Positions 45,709 through 55,404 are shown, counted from the first letter of the stretch. The stretch is 64,000 bases of DNA from CAVPXC01 sp963709505 (GCA_963709505.1 CAVPXC010000003.1:62001-126000), one strand, 5' to 3'. The notes: a model not told the origin generated them from the letters alone. Program-made: numbers and translations.

Positions 45709-48385
45709 CTACTGGCTTTCACACGTCTCCGGCACCAGCGCGCACACCAGGTCGGGTTGGGGGCCGGTGGTGGTGTCCACCTCGATCCGGCCGATGGGGG
45801 CGCTGTCGCCGATAGGTTGGCCGTCCGGACCCAACATAGCCAGGCGTTCCACGGTTTCCCAGTAATACCAACCGACGACCAGATCGTACACGCCAGGCGG
45901 CAAATCAGCTGGCAGATCCAGGCTATGAGCGGTCCAAACGGGCTGGCCGGCCGGCCAGCCCGTGGTCGGCTGCGAGCCAAACCAGGTGGGGGTCGAGTTC
46001 GGACTGGGCGATGGTATTGCCGGCGGCGTCACGCAGGTGGGCGAAGATGGTGTAATCGCGCGGGGCCGGACCTTGCGCTTGCCACTCAAGCGCCAGCGGC
46101 ACGCGCTGGCCGGGCGCGGCCCGTTCTCGCTCGGACACGCCGGTGAGCTGCACGGTCCAGCCGTCACCGGCAAAGGTGGCGCTGGCCGGCGCGGCCTGGG
46201 GTGGAGGCATCGGCTCTAGCCTGTTGCCGCGCCATTGCCAGCCGTCCAGGAGGGCCCAATTGGCATCGTCGAAGACTCCGGTCGCGCCATCCGCCGAGCT
46301 GACACGCCAGCGGAGTGCCGGATCGGCCCACGTCTCACCTTCGAACACACCAACCGCCGGGGCCCATTGCTTGGGCAGATACCAGTCTAGCTTATCAGTG
46401 ACGATCGTTTCGCCAACCTGCCAGGTGTCGGGCGGAAACCACAGAGGTTGGATTAACGGCCGCTGATCCGTGCTTTCGACCTCGCGACCGTCAGGAGTCA
46501 CGAACGAAACGCGCAACGAGGTACCCTCCGGCAACGGTGTCACCGGCTGCCAATAAAATCGAAAAGCCATGCTGCGCCATTGCGGGTCGGGCAAGACATC
46601 GTAGCCCACTAACTTGACCTGCGCGCCGTTTGGGCCGGTGTAGGTGATGTCGAGCGGATGCTGCGGCTGGCCTTGGGGCCGGGCGAAGGAGTAGAAATCC
46701 GCTGGAAAAGCCGCAACGCCACTCTGCTGCACCGGCGGTTCGGTCCCGGCTTCGGCGGCGTTCTTCCGCAGGAGTAGATAGCCATCTGCGCCGTCTTGCA
46801 CGGTCCATTGGCCCGCTTTTAATAGATTGTCCACCTCGCGTCGCATTTCAAGCGGGTGGATTGACCAACCCGTCGCGGCGGCGATGTCCAGCAACACAAA
46901 CTGGCTGTTGCCCAGGGCAGGGAATTTGTAAATGGACGGGCGATGGCTGAGGTGCGGGTGCAGCGTCGGCATGGTGGATATGGCTGCGTCTGGTGGGATC
47001 TGCGCCAGGAAGCGCCGAAGCAGGCGGTTGTGGGCCGTGACCTGGGGCGAGGAATCGCGAAAGTGTGCGCCGATCGGCGTGTAGCCCCAGGCGATTTGGC
47101 AGGCCAGGCTCCAGGCCAGAAGCCAAATGGAAAGCGGCAGATAAGCCCGATGCCAGCGCCGCACCCGCCGTAGCCGGAGTCCTGCAACTGAGCGCCGGGT
47201 TAGCTGACGCAGCCGCTGGCTGCCGAAAATCGCGGCGACGACTGCGTAGGCAGCCAAGGGCGCTGAGTAGTGAAGTTGGCCGCTGTACTGGGACGGAAAG
47301 CTGCTCAGCAGGTTGGCCAGGAGCAGTGGAAGCCCAAGCAGGAGAATCTCAGGCCCGGCCAGGGCCAGGAAGCCCACCGGCGCCAGCAGCTTGAGCATGT
47401 AATGAACGCGCAGTGGCTCCGATGCCACGCGCAACACGAGGCCGGGACGGATCAATAGGGAGCGCAGCACGTCACCAAAGCCATTACCTAGCGCGCCGAA
47501 GCGCGCGGCATAGGGGGTGACGCTGTCACCGTAGGCTTGAAATGCGTACGTGGGGATAATGACGAATGTCGAGATGTAGAACCAGGCTAGACCGGCGAGG
47601 GCAACGAGGGCGCCGGCGAGGAGTGCGGAGTGCGGAGTGCTGGATGCGGAGTGCGGAGTGCGGCGGAGTTGGAGGCCGCGGGCGAGGGCGTAGAGGCCGA
47701 GCATGGCGGTGAGGAGGGCGGCGCCTTCTTGAACTAGAGCTATAGAGAGCGCTGCCAGGGCGAAGCGTCTCCACTGTTGCCGCTCGCTAAACAAAAAAGC
47801 CAGCAAGATGAGCGGTGTGGCCAGAGGCATGGCGTGAAATTCTGCCACCAGCGCGGCCTGCATGGGCGGGTAGAGTAGGTAGGCGATGACGAAGGCAAGG
47901 GCAGCCAGAGCGCGATATGGAGACAATGGGGCACTGGATGACGCGATCTTTCCTTGCTCCTCCCTTTTCCTTGTTTCCTTGTTTCCCTGTCTACCTTTCC
48001 CCAACCTCCCCCAGGCAATGTAGAAAACCGGCCATGCGCCCAACGCTAGCGCGATGGCTTGAAGCGCCAGCAGTGCACGCACGTCGTTCCAGAGGTAGAA
48101 CACCAGCGAGACCGGCGCAAAGATCGGTTCGACGTGGTCGGTCAGCCGGGTGCTGATCTGGTCGCCCTTGATCTCCTGAACAAAACGGCCCTGGCTGGTG
48201 TTCCAGATGGCCAGGTCGATCTGTCCTAAGTCGGCCATATGGGTGCGATGGGCGGCGTGCAGGTTGAAGGAAAGTGCCGAAAAGTAGACGCTGAAGAGGA
48301 TGATCAGGACCCAGAGCGTGATTTTGGCCCAGCGGGGAGGGTGGAGGGTGGAGGGTGGAGGGTGGAGGGTGAGGAGACGGGGCAT
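45709..48385 (-). CDS. DUF2079-type membrane protein with exported domain, frameshifted
   Basis: About 890 residues; the frame changes near 45990 inside a run of five G. N-terminal membrane part matches DUF2079 (DLAIWNTSQGRFVQE, AEFHAMPLATPLILLAF, LKLLAPVGFLALAGPE, LPLLLANLLSSFPSQYSGQ), with an acidic/His-rich first loop as in GT-C enzymes. C-terminal exported part has beta modules similar to the preceding gene (VKLVGYDVLP, LPPGVYDLVVGWYYWE). Three stretches come from repeat DNA: the N-terminal TLHPPPSTLHPP, the loop KGRQGNKETRKREEQGK and the loop RRTPHSASSTPHS. A glycosyltransferase role is inferred. One base separates it from the flippase-like gene. Confidence 0.75.
47621..47665. repeat. 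Wordy repeat inside DUF2079 gene, GGAGTGCGGAGTG class
   Basis: GAGTGCGGAGTGCGGAGTGC and GGATGCGGAGTGCGGAGTG in tandem; read on the minus strand in frame as RRTPHSASSTPHSALL in a loop between two membrane segments. Confidence 0.85.
47951..48010. repeat. Wordy repeat inside DUF2079 gene, CCTTGTTTCC class
   Basis: TTTCCTTGTTTCCCTGTCTA and neighbouring CTCCTCCCTTTTCC; read on the minus strand in frame as a Lys/Arg/Glu-rich loop GKGRQGNKETRKREEQGK. Confidence 0.8.
48336..48378. repeat. Wordy repeat at the DUF2079 N-terminus, GGGTGGA class
   Basis: GGGTGGAGGGTGGAGGGTGG in tandem, five to six units. It encodes residues 6-18 of the protein on the minus strand (LHPPPSTLHPP). Confidence 0.85.
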
Positions 48386-48386
48386 C

Positions 48387-49418
48387 TTAGCCCTCCTTGG
48401 GTTCGGTTAATACGGGTAAGGACACGGCTTGCGCATCATTCTCCGCCCCGCTCTCCACTCTCCACTCTTCACTCTCCACTCTCCGCCCTCCCCGCTCCCG
48501 CGTCCGCACCACCAAAGCGATTGCTGCGCCAACCACCTCAGCAACTACCATCCACAGCCGCGCGGCGAGGGCAATGATCGTGGGGATCGGCGCAGGGAAC
48601 ATCGGCGCCAGCAGAAGGATCATAACGCCTTCGCGCACGCCCAGGCCGCTGGGGGTTATCATGCTGAGGTAGCCTATGACATAGGCCGCCGCCCAGGTGG
48701 CGATCAACGCCGCGACCTGCTGGGGTGTCACCGGAGTGAACGAAGCAGCCAGCAAGGCAAAGGCGCTGCCCATGATCAGCCAGACGCCGAGGTAGCCGAG
48801 CAGGATCAGGCCGAGCTGTGTCCAGGTTAGCGTGACCTTGATGGGCGGGCGCTTGAAGAGGCGCAGCAGGGTGTTCAAGCTCCATTCGAGGAAACGCGGG
48901 TTGCATAAGAGCAGGCCGAGTGGGATGAGCCATAAAAAAGGCCGGATGGTGTCGAGCAGTGCGCCCTTGCCGGCGACGGCGAAGTAGACCGCGGCCAACA
49001 CCATGCCGACCGCCGTGCTTAGCGCCTGGTGCAAGGCGATGCTAGCAAAGGTTGTGACGCGACTGACGCCGTCGTCGGCGGCCAGCTCGGCCATACCCAG
49101 GTATTGCCAGACGTTGCCGGGGATATAGCGAACGATGTTGGAGAGAAACCAGGTCTCCGCGGCGCGGCCCCACCGCAAGTTGCCGCCCAGGGTGGACAGC
49201 AAAAAGCGCCAGACAGACAGCTCCAGCAGCCAGGCGAGCCACAGGCCGACCAGGCTGAGCGCCAGCCACGCCGGCCGCACCTGCCACTGAAAGGCCTGAA
49301 GCGCCTGCCACTGGGTGCTGACCAATGCCACCATGAAGCTCAAGGCCAGCAGCAGCGCGGCCACGCGCACAGCGTCCTTCCAGCCAACCCGCTTGGAGCG
49401 TTGCGGAACGGAACTCAT
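48387..49418 (-). CDS. Lysylphosphatidylglycerol synthase TM-region-like / flippase-like protein
   Basis: 343 residues, eight or so membrane segments. WFLSNIVRYIPGNVWQYLGM, the helix VTTFASIALHQALSTAVGMV and GYLSMITPSGLGVREGVMIL are the signature of the LPG_synthase_TM (UPF0104, AglD-like) family. It is thought to help lipid or polyisoprenol-linked sugar handling. The last 40 residues (RGGRRVESEEWRVESGAEN...) are encoded by GAGAGTGGAG repeat words at 48441-48496. It lies between the DUF2079 gene and a GT4 gene, consistent with surface glycan assembly. Confidence 0.85.
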   Translation of the reverse strand: MSSVPQRSKRVGWKDAVRVAALLLALSFMVALVSTQWQALQAFQWQVRPAWLALSLVGLWLAWLLELSVWRFLLSTLGGNLRWGRAAETWFLSNIVRYIPGNVWQYLGMAELAADDGVSRVTTFASIALHQALSTAVGMVLAAVYFAVAGKGALLDTIRPFLWLIPLGLLLCNPRFLEWSLNTLLRLFKRPPIKVTLTWTQLGLILLGYLGVWLIMGSAFALLAASFTPVTPQQVAALIATWAAAYVIGYLSMITPSGLGVREGVMILLLAPMFPAPIPTIIALAARLWMVVAEVVGAAIALVVRTRERGGRRVESEEWRVESGAENDAQAVSLPVLTEPKEG

Positions 49419-49450
49419 TGGCAGATTGTACCCGAAAGAGACGGAAATGC

Positions 49451-49625
49451 GGAATTGTGGAGAGTGGAGGGTGGAAAGGTGGAAAGTGGAGGGTGGAGGG
49501 TGGAAAGGTGGAAAGTGGAGGGTGGAGGGTGGAGGGTGGAGAGTGGAAGAAGTGATAGCACTTTGGTGCTCAACACTATCCGCTCTTCACTCTCCACTCT
49601 CCACCCTCCACCCTCCACCCTCCAC
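49451..49625. repeat. Wordy hairpin repeat, GAGAGTGGAGGGTGGA class
   Basis: About 100 bases of GGAGGGTGGAAAGGTGGAAA words, a loop (GATAGCACTTTGGTGCTCAA) and the complementary CTCCACTCTCCACCCTCCA words up to the stop of the GT4 gene. The longest hairpin of the window. Confidence 0.9.
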
Positions 49626-50915
49626 TCAGCCTGCCAATCGTCGAAAGTGCTCAAGATAGCGACGTGCCAGGTGCGGCCAGCCGAACTCCGTTTCGATCAA
49701 GCGGCGGCTTTCGGTGCCCAGGGCGCGGCGTTGGTCTGGCGACATTGCGGCCAGGCGCAGGATGGCGCCGGCCAGCGCGGCCGGATCGACCTCCGCCACG
49801 ATGAAGCCGTTGACGCCATTGCGGATCACCAGCTCGTTGCCCGCGGCCGTTGTGCCGATCACCGGCCGGGCGCAGGCCATCGCATCCAACACGCACACAC
49901 TCAGGCCCGTCGCTGGGCAAGTCACCGACGGCATGACCAACGCGTTGGCCGCGTTGTAAACCTAACTCATGTGGTCAAACGGCACCCGGCCGAGCCAGTG
50001 CACGTGATCGGCCACGCCCAGATCGCGCGCCAGCGCCTGCCATTCTTCCCAGAGGTCGCCGTCTCCGACCAGGGCGAGGTGAATGGGGGGGAGGGGCGAA
50101 GGTAGACTGGTGGATTGGGGACTGGTCAGGAGACCGGATTGCTTGAGAACGGCCAGGGCGCGGAGGGCAATGTCGAAGCCCTTTTTGTAGACCATGCGGC
50201 CGACGGCCAGGAGGAGCAAGGCATCCTCCGGGATGCCCAAGCCGGCACGAAACTTGGAGACGCCGGTGGGATCGGGACGCAGTGCGTTGGGATCGACGCC
50301 GTAGATGATCAGGTCGAACTTAGCTGGATCTGCGCCGAGCTCTTGCACCGCAATGTCGCGCAGCGCGTGGCTGTTGGCAGTGATCAGGCCAGCTTGGTCG
50401 AGCGCAAACCTCGTCATGGCGCGGAAGAGCGGGTTCCGCCCGGCCACGAGTGCGTCGGAGCCGGGAATCGACACGACCAGCGGGATACCCAGTTGCCGGC
50501 TGGCGACTGCGCCGAAGAAACCGTTGGGTAATAACCAGTGGGCATGGATCACGTTGGGGCGGTGCCGCTGGCACCAGCGCAGCGTTGCGGCGGTGCCAGC
50601 GGCGAAGAACGATGGCCCCAGTAAATAGGTCTCGCGACGCATCCGCACGTCGGCCTCCATCGTGCGCATGTATCCCAGGCGGTGCCAGTCAGCGCGCGGG
50701 GCGTAGCGCCAGAGGTGGAGTTGCGAAGTGCGGAGTGGGGAGTGGGGAGCGGAGAGCGAGGGATGAGGCTGTGGTTGGTAGGCTGCGTCCCAGGGAGCGA
50801 GCACGGTGACGTCGTTGTCCTGGCGCGCCAATTCGTCGCTCAACGCGGCCACGAAATTGCCGCTGAAGTCGCCGGGGAAGCGGGGGTAGTTGTGGGTGAG
50901 GATGGCTAGGCGCAT
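49626..50915 (-). CDS. GT4-family glycosyltransferase with an in-frame stop
   Basis: GT-B retaining glycosyltransferase, about 428 residues. N-terminal acceptor domain: MRLAILTHNYPRFPGDFSGN, HAHWLLPNGFFGAVASRQLG. C-terminal donor domain: LLLLAVGRMVYKKGFDIALR, GDLWEEWQALARDLGVADHV, then ALVMPSVT and ACARPVIGTTAAGNELV (nucleotide-sugar Glu region). A TAG at 49962-49964 interrupts HMS-VYNAANALVMPS in the same frame. Because both sides are conserved, a base error or recent nonsense mutation is likely. Two loops, SLSAPHSPLRTSQ and TSPQSTSLPSPLPP, come from repeat words read in frame. Confidence 0.82.
50086..50133. repeat. Wordy repeat inside the GT4 gene, TTGGTAGA-like
   Basis: GTAGACTGGTGGATTGGGGA followed by CTGGTC. 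In frame on the minus strand it codes TSPQSTSLPSPLPP, between two helices of the donor domain. Confidence 0.7.
50721..50762. repeat. Wordy repeat inside the GT4 gene, GGAGTGGGG class
   Basis: GCGGAGTGGGGAGTGGGGAG, then CGGAGAGCG. In frame on the minus strand it codes SLSAPHSPLRTS in the N-terminal domain. Confidence 0.8.
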
Positions 50916-50928
50916 GGGGAAGCGGAGG

Positions 50929-51045
50929 AATTGTCAATTGTGAATGGTGAATTGTCAATTGCTAATGCGGAAGCGGATTCCCCTGCAGGCACTCCGGCTC
51001 ATTGACAATTGTCAATTCACCATCCACAATTGACAATTCCTCCGC
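50929..51045. repeat. Wordy hairpin repeat, AATTGTSAATTG class
   Basis: GTCAATTGTGAATGGTGAAT on the left and ATTCACCATCCACAATTGAC on the right, with a GC-rich middle (GAAGCGGATTCCCCTGCAGG). It includes the last codons of the GT2 gene, which reads EELSIVDGELTIVNEPE from it. Confidence 0.85.
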
Positions 51046-52014
51046 TTTCTTTCTTCTGATTTCATTCTCCAGCTCGCGGATTTGGTCGCTCTGGCTGACG
51101 ATGAGCTCGGCGACGAAGCCGACGAGAAGCAGGAGCAGGCCGGCAAGGGCGAGGACGCTGGCGCCGATGAAGATAGGGCGCTTCTGGGTTTGTTCGATCA
51201 GGTAGAGCGCAATCAAGATGGCGTAGGTCACGCCGGTGATGCCCAGACAGGCCAGGCCGATCCCGCCGAAGAAGCGCATCGGCGCCTGGCTGAAGGTTAG
51301 CAGAAACCACACCACCAGGACATCCAGCAATGAGATCGGAATCCGTCCGAAGCCGAATTTCGATTGGCCGGCCTGGCGGCGATACCATGTCGTAGGCACC
51401 TCGCCAATGCGAAAGCCTTGATGTGCCGCGATCTGCAGGATAAATCGATGCCAGTCGGAGCGTAACGGCGGCAGTGCCTCGATTACCTCGCGACGGAAGG
51501 CTTTGATCCAGTTCATGTCGTGCAGGTCGATGTGGAACAGCGCCTTCGAAACGCGGTTGTAGATTCCGGAGGCGAAGACCTTGCCTTCCTTGCGTCCTTG
51601 GCGCCAGCCAGCGACAACGTCGTAGCCCTCGTCGAGCTTGCCGAGCAGCTTCGGGATATCCTCCGCGGGGTCCGACTCCAGGTCGGCAGGTAGAAAGACA
51701 ATGACCTGACCGCGCACCTCGCGGAAGCCGGTGCGCAACGCAGCAGTCAGTCCCAGGTTGCGTCGATGGCAAATCAGCCGCAGAAACGGATACTGCGCCG
51801 CCAGACTGGCGGCCAGATCACCCGTGCCGTCAGTGGAGCCATCGTCGATCAGCACGAGTTCGCCGGTCGTGCCTTGTGGTTCCAGCGCTGCAAAGGCCGC
51901 AGCGACCTTTTCTAGAAGCATGGGTATGTTGTCGGCTTCGTTCCGAGCGGGAATCAAGACGGACAACTGGGGCGATCGGCCGGTTGTTGGGGAAGGAGAG
52001 GTGGATGTGATCAT
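50962..52014 (-). CDS. GT2-family glycosyltransferase, dolichol-phosphate-mannose-synthase type
   Basis: 350 residues. LSVLIPARNEADNIPMLLEK, LVLIDDGSTDGTGDLAASLA (UDP/GDP site), VIVFLPADLESDP (DxD-like) and GQSKFGFGRIPISLLDVLVV, then two C-terminal membrane helices (GIGLACLGITGVTYAILIAL, ASVLALAGLLLLLVGFVAEL). It loads sugar on a lipid carrier, which GT-C enzymes nearby could use. ATG at 52014 is preferred to upstream codons. The last 25 residues are repeat-encoded. Confidence 0.92.
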   Translation of the reverse strand: MITSTSPSPTTGRSPQLSVLIPARNEADNIPMLLEKVAAAFAALEPQGTTGELVLIDDGSTDGTGDLAASLAAQYPFLRLICHRRNLGLTAALRTGFREVRGQVIVFLPADLESDPAEDIPKLLGKLDEGYDVVAGWRQGRKEGKVFASGIYNRVSKALFHIDLHDMNWIKAFRREVIEALPPLRSDWHRFILQIAAHQGFRIGEVPTTWYRRQAGQSKFGFGRIPISLLDVLVVWFLLTFSQAPMRFFGGIGLACLGITGVTYAILIALYLIEQTQKRPIFIGASVLALAGLLLLLVGFVAELIVSQSDQIRELENEIRRKKAEELSIVDGELTIVNEPECLQGNPLPH

Positions 52015-52060
52015 GTGAATACGGGCCAGTGGGCGAGTAACCTGTCGCGCGCCGGCCCCG

Positions 52061-52150
52061 ATTATATCACGGGTTGGATTATTGCAAAGAATGCGCAGCT
52101 TTTCAGAGAACGGTTCCGTGATTTGCGTTTTTCGCAATCTGCGGTAGAAT
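52061..52150. promoter_or_regulatory. Divergent promoters between the GT2 and MerR genes
   Basis: Minus strand: TATAAT (52061-52066) with TTTGCA about 16 bases further for GT2. Plus strand: TAGAAT near 52144 with a TTGCG box about 20 bases before, for the MerR-type gene. Confidence 0.5.
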
Positions 52151-52281
52151 GTGAATTACGGGTGCCCGCTTGACGATCTTCCTCCCCCCAATCGTCAAAC
52201 GGGCGTCCACGCGTCTGGCGTCCGTAGGTTTTTGACGCAAGGCGTTGGCCTTCGGCGCACGCCTACCTCGCGCCGGCCTCG

Positions 52282-53005
52282 GTGGATCGCTTCAGCAGCT
52301 ACCGCTATTACACAGCCGACCAGTTGCCGCGCTTGAACCGCATTCTGGCGCTCAAAGACCTGGGGCTGTCGCTGGAGGAGATCCGCCGGCTGCTGGCGGA
52401 AGGGCTGCCTGCCGCCGAGCTGCGCAGCATGCTGCGTATCAAGCAGGCCGAGCTGGAACGACACCTGGCTGAAGAACAAGCGCGGTTGGGGCGGGTTGCC
52501 GCCCGGCTGCAGCAAATCGAAGAGGAGGATGCGATGCCTATCCACGAGGTGATTGTAAAAGAGGCGCCCGCACTGCGCGTGGCGTCAGTGCGAGCGATCA
52601 TTCCCGACTACGCCGCCCAGTCGCCGTTGTGGCAAGAGCTGTCTGCTTATCTGGAGCAGCACGGCTTGATGCCGAACGCGGCATGTTTGACCATCTATCA
52701 CGACGAGGACTATCGCGAGCGGGATGTAGACGCCGAAGTGTGCGAGCCGGTCGACGCGCCGCTGGACGAAGCCGGTCGTTTCAGGGTCTACGACCTGCCG
52801 GCCTGTTCGGTGGCCGCCACCGTGCACCACGGGCCCTACGACGGCCTGAACGGCGCCTACGGTGCGTTGATGAGCTGGATCGGCGCCAACGGCTATCGCA
52901 TCGTCGGCCCGAACCGGGAGATCTACCTGCCGCGACATCTTCGACGACGGCGTTGAACCGGAGGATCTTGTGACCGAGGTCCAGTTCCCGGTGACGAAGG
53001 GTTAA
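52282..53005 (+). CDS. MerR-type regulator with GyrI-like effector domain, damaged N-terminus, frameshift near C-terminus
   Basis: VDRFSSYRYYTADQLPRLNR and ALKDLGLSLEEIRRLLAEG are the second half of a MerR helix-turn-helix, and a coiled helix (KQAELERHLAEEQARLGRVA) follows. Then an AraC-effector/GyrI-like domain (PIHEVIVKEAPALRVASVRA, ATVHHGPYDGLNGAYGALMS). The first 30 residues of the wing-HTH are not readable upstream in this frame, so the front is truncated or hit by indels. The end also shifts near 52935: FDDGVEPEDLVTEVQFPVTK follows in the next frame and stops at 53003-53005. Multidrug-binding regulators share this design. Confidence 0.75.
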
Positions 53006-53058
53006 CTGAAACGACGGGGCCTGGGTTAGTTGCCCGGCTCCGTCGTTGTTTGCTGCGT

Positions 53059-53535
53059 CTAGACAGCAGTCTTGGCCCAAAAGGCCAACTCTCGAGCAGC
53101 CGCCTCAACTAGCTCGTCGAGGTTGGCTCTGACTGGTTCGGATAGCCCGATCCCGGGCTCAAGACTGGCAGGTTGCATGCCCCACACGACGACGCAGCCG
53201 GGCAAGGTTCCCTGAAAGCGGGCCACCGCCAACAGCTCCTGCAAGCCAATCTGGTGCACGGATAGTTTCATCGCCAGTGCAACCGGAATGGCCTCGCCTT
53301 CCAGCCGCACCAGGGCGCCAGGAGGACGAGATCCATGGACTGCGTCAAGGATCAGGAGGTGGGTAATGCCGTCCATATAGGGCAGCAAGTCCAGCCCCAT
53401 GGTGCCTCCGTCTATGGCGCTCACCTCTGAGGGGAGGCGATGACTGGCCTGCAGCCGTTCGAGCGCGCACACGCCCAGGCCCTCGTCCTGCACGAGGATG
53501 TTGCCAACACCCAACACAAGAGTTCGCCGTTCCAT
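53059..53535 (-). CDS. [NiFe] hydrogenase maturation protease
   Basis: Endopeptidase that removes the C-terminal peptide of the large subunit after nickel insertion. 158 residues. LVLGVGNILVQDEGLGVCAL carries the Ni-ligand Glu/Asp; DGGTMGLDLLPYMDG and the LILDAVH segment have the second acidic residue; KLSVHQIGLQELLAVA gives the His. HyaD/HybD/HupD family. ATG at 53535 is used; a GTG two codons upstream is possible. Follows the large-subunit gene by 21 bases. Confidence 0.9.
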   Translation of the reverse strand: MERRTLVLGVGNILVQDEGLGVCALERLQASHRLPSEVSAIDGGTMGLDLLPYMDGITHLLILDAVHGSRPPGALVRLEGEAIPVALAMKLSVHQIGLQELLAVARFQGTLPGCVVVWGMQPASLEPGIGLSEPVRANLDELVEAAARELAFWAKTAV

Positions 53536-53556
53536 ATACACGTTGCTCGGTGCTTA

Positions 53557-55404
53557 CTACCCTCTGACCTGAACGCGGGTAAGCTCGCTGTTGTGCTCGT
53601 CGACGATGTGTACAGCGCATGACATGCACGGGTCGAAGGAGTGTATCGTGCGTAGGATCTCCACCGGCCGCTGTGGATCGGCCACCGGTGTGCCGATCAG
53701 CGCCTGCTCCCATGGTCCGCGCAGCCCTGCAGCATCGCGCGGCGAGCCATTCCAGGTGGTCGGCACCACGGCCTGGTAGTTGTCGATCTGGCCGTTGACG
53801 ATGTGCACCCAGTGACCCAACGCGCCTCGCGGGGCTTCGGCAAAGCCATACCCGAGCGCGTCGGCCGGCCAGGTGCTTGGATCCCATCGGGTGCTGTTGT
53901 GGATTGTGAGATTGTTTTGATTGATGTTGGTCTGCAGCTGTCCCAGCCAAATGGGCAGTTGTTCGCCGACGACCAGAGTCTCGACTGCGCGTGCGAGCAT
54001 GCGTCCGACCGTCGAGAAAAGCGCTGCCGGCCCCAAGCTCATCTGAGCCAACGTCGTGTCAATGACGGCGCGTACTCTGGGGTGGCCGGCGGCATAGGCC
54101 ACGGCCATGCGCGCCAGGGGACCCACTTCCATGGGCGCATCCTGGTAGCGCGGCGCTTTGATCCAGCTGTACTTGTCGTAGAAGCTAACCATTCGTGGTG
54201 GCGCCGGGAACGGGCTACCCCAGCTATCGGCCGCCTCCTGGATGTCGCCGACGTTGATCTGGCCGTCGCCGTTCATATCGTACTCTGGCTGGTATGGGCC
54301 GTCCCAATGTGCGGCAACCTGCTGGACGTGCGCAATGTTGCCGCTTTCGAGTGCATAGGGTGCTGCAGGACCGGCATAGGCAGGCTGTGTCTCTCCTTGC
54401 CAGGGATGGCGCGGCGTGTTGCCCGCATACCAGGAGTGTGCGACGTGCTCGACAATCTGCATGTGGTCCACAGGAAAGACCTGGCCAAGGTTGCCATTGC
54501 GCACGATGCCCGGCGACAGCCAACGAGCATTGGAAGCCTCCGGGAATTCGCCATACGATAGCATATCGCCGCGGCCGCCACCCGACTGTGTCCATTCCGG
54601 ATAGAATCCGGCAATGGCCTTGAGGTCCGGCAGGTAGACCTCTTCCACAAAGTTCCTGGCCGTCACCACGAATCCCTGCAAGGTGGCAATCGTACTGTTG
54701 TTGATCGCGTTGGGCAGGGTGCGGTGCACGGGGCTCGCCATACCGCCCACCAGGAAGGTCTGTGGATGGGGGTTCTTGCCGCCCAGGATGGCCTGGATCT
54801 TGATGATATCGCGCTGCCAATCCAATGCCTCGAGATAATGGGCGACCGCCAGCAGGTTGACCTCAGGGGGCAGCCTGTAGGCGGGGTGGCCCCAGTAGCC
54901 GTTGGCAAACAAGCCCAGTTGGCCGCTGTTGACAAAGGCCTGCAGCCGGCTTTGTACAGTGCTGAAGTAGCTTGGGCTTGAGTTGGGCCAATCGGACAGC
55001 GAACGCTGCAGGACACTGGTGGCTGTCGGATCGGCCGTCAGCGCGCTGGTGATGTCGACCCAATCCAGCGCGTGCAAATGGTAGAAGTGCATGACGTGGT
55101 CTTGCAGGTACTGCGTGCCGGTGATCACGTTGCGCACGATACGAGCGTTGTCGGGGACGGAGATGGACAGGGCGTTCTCGACGGCGCGGACTGACGTGAT
55201 GGCGTGCACGGTCGTGCAAACACCGCAGATGCGTTGGGTATAGATCCAGGCATCGCGCGGGTCACGGCCGCGCAACGCAATCTCCAGGCCGCGGAACATC
55301 GTACCGGAGCTCCAGGCATTGGCTACCTGGCCTCCTTCGATCTGAACCTCGATCCGCAGGTGGCCTTCGATGCGAGTGATGGGGTCAATGGCGACTCTGG
55401 TCAC
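53557..55404 (-). CDS. [NiFe] hydrogenase large subunit with inserted dockerin-like EF-hand module
   Basis: Catalytic subunit for H2 oxidation or evolution, 615 residues. L1 motif RICGVCTTVHA gives Ni ligands Cys60 and Cys63; L2 motif DPCMSCAVH gives Cys593 and Cys596. The 16 residues after His599 (IVDEHNSELTRVQVRG) are the peptide removed by the maturation protease. At about residues 351-408 (nt 54181-54354), between AGPAAPY and DKYSWIKAPRY, where relatives have a few residues, lies a dockerin-type module: NIAHVQQVAAHW, then YDMNGDGQINVGDIQEAADS with a full EF-hand loop (D376, N378, D380, D387). GTG start with AAAGGAG upstream. Group 1-like; exact subgroup not determined. Confidence 0.95.
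   Translation of the reverse strand: MTRVAIDPITRIEGHLRIEVQIEGGQVANAWSSGTMFRGLEIALRGRDPRDAWIYTQRICGVCTTVHAITSVRAVENALSISVPDNARIVRNVITGTQYLQDHVMHFYHLHALDWVDITSALTADPTATSVLQRSLSDWPNSSPSYFSTVQSRLQAFVNSGQLGLFANGYWGHPAYRLPPEVNLLAVAHYLEALDWQRDIIKIQAILGGKNPHPQTFLVGGMASPVHRTLPNAINNSTIATLQGFVVTARNFVEEVYLPDLKAIAGFYPEWTQSGGGRGDMLSYGEFPEASNARWLSPGIVRNGNLGQVFPVDHMQIVEHVAHSWYAGNTPRHPWQGETQPAYAGPAAPYALESGNIAHVQQVAAHWDGPYQPEYDMNGDGQINVGDIQEAADSWGSPFPAPPRMVSFYDKYSWIKAPRYQDAPMEVGPLARMAVAYAAGHPRVRAVIDTTLAQMSLGPAALFSTVGRMLARAVETLVVGEQLPIWLGQLQTNINQNNLTIHNSTRWDPSTWPADALGYGFAEAPRGALGHWVHIVNGQIDNYQAVVPTTWNGSPRDAAGLRGPWEQALIGTPVADPQRPVEILRTIHSFDPCMSCAVHIVDEHNSELTRVQVRG
54181..54354 (-). other. Dockerin-like EF-hand module inside the hydrogenase large subunit
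   Basis: One intact Ca-binding loop (DMNGDGQINVGDIQ) plus the two helices NIAHVQQVAAHW and GDIQEAADSWG that alternate in dockerin type I pairs. The loop of the first repeat is lost, replaced by ALESG. Codon usage looks like the neighbours. Confidence 0.85.

Noticed and set aside
49626..50915. Reading the TAG in the GT4 gene as a recoded residue
   Set aside because: No stem-loop or pyrrolysine-type context is visible, and the many indels in this sequence make a base error more likely.
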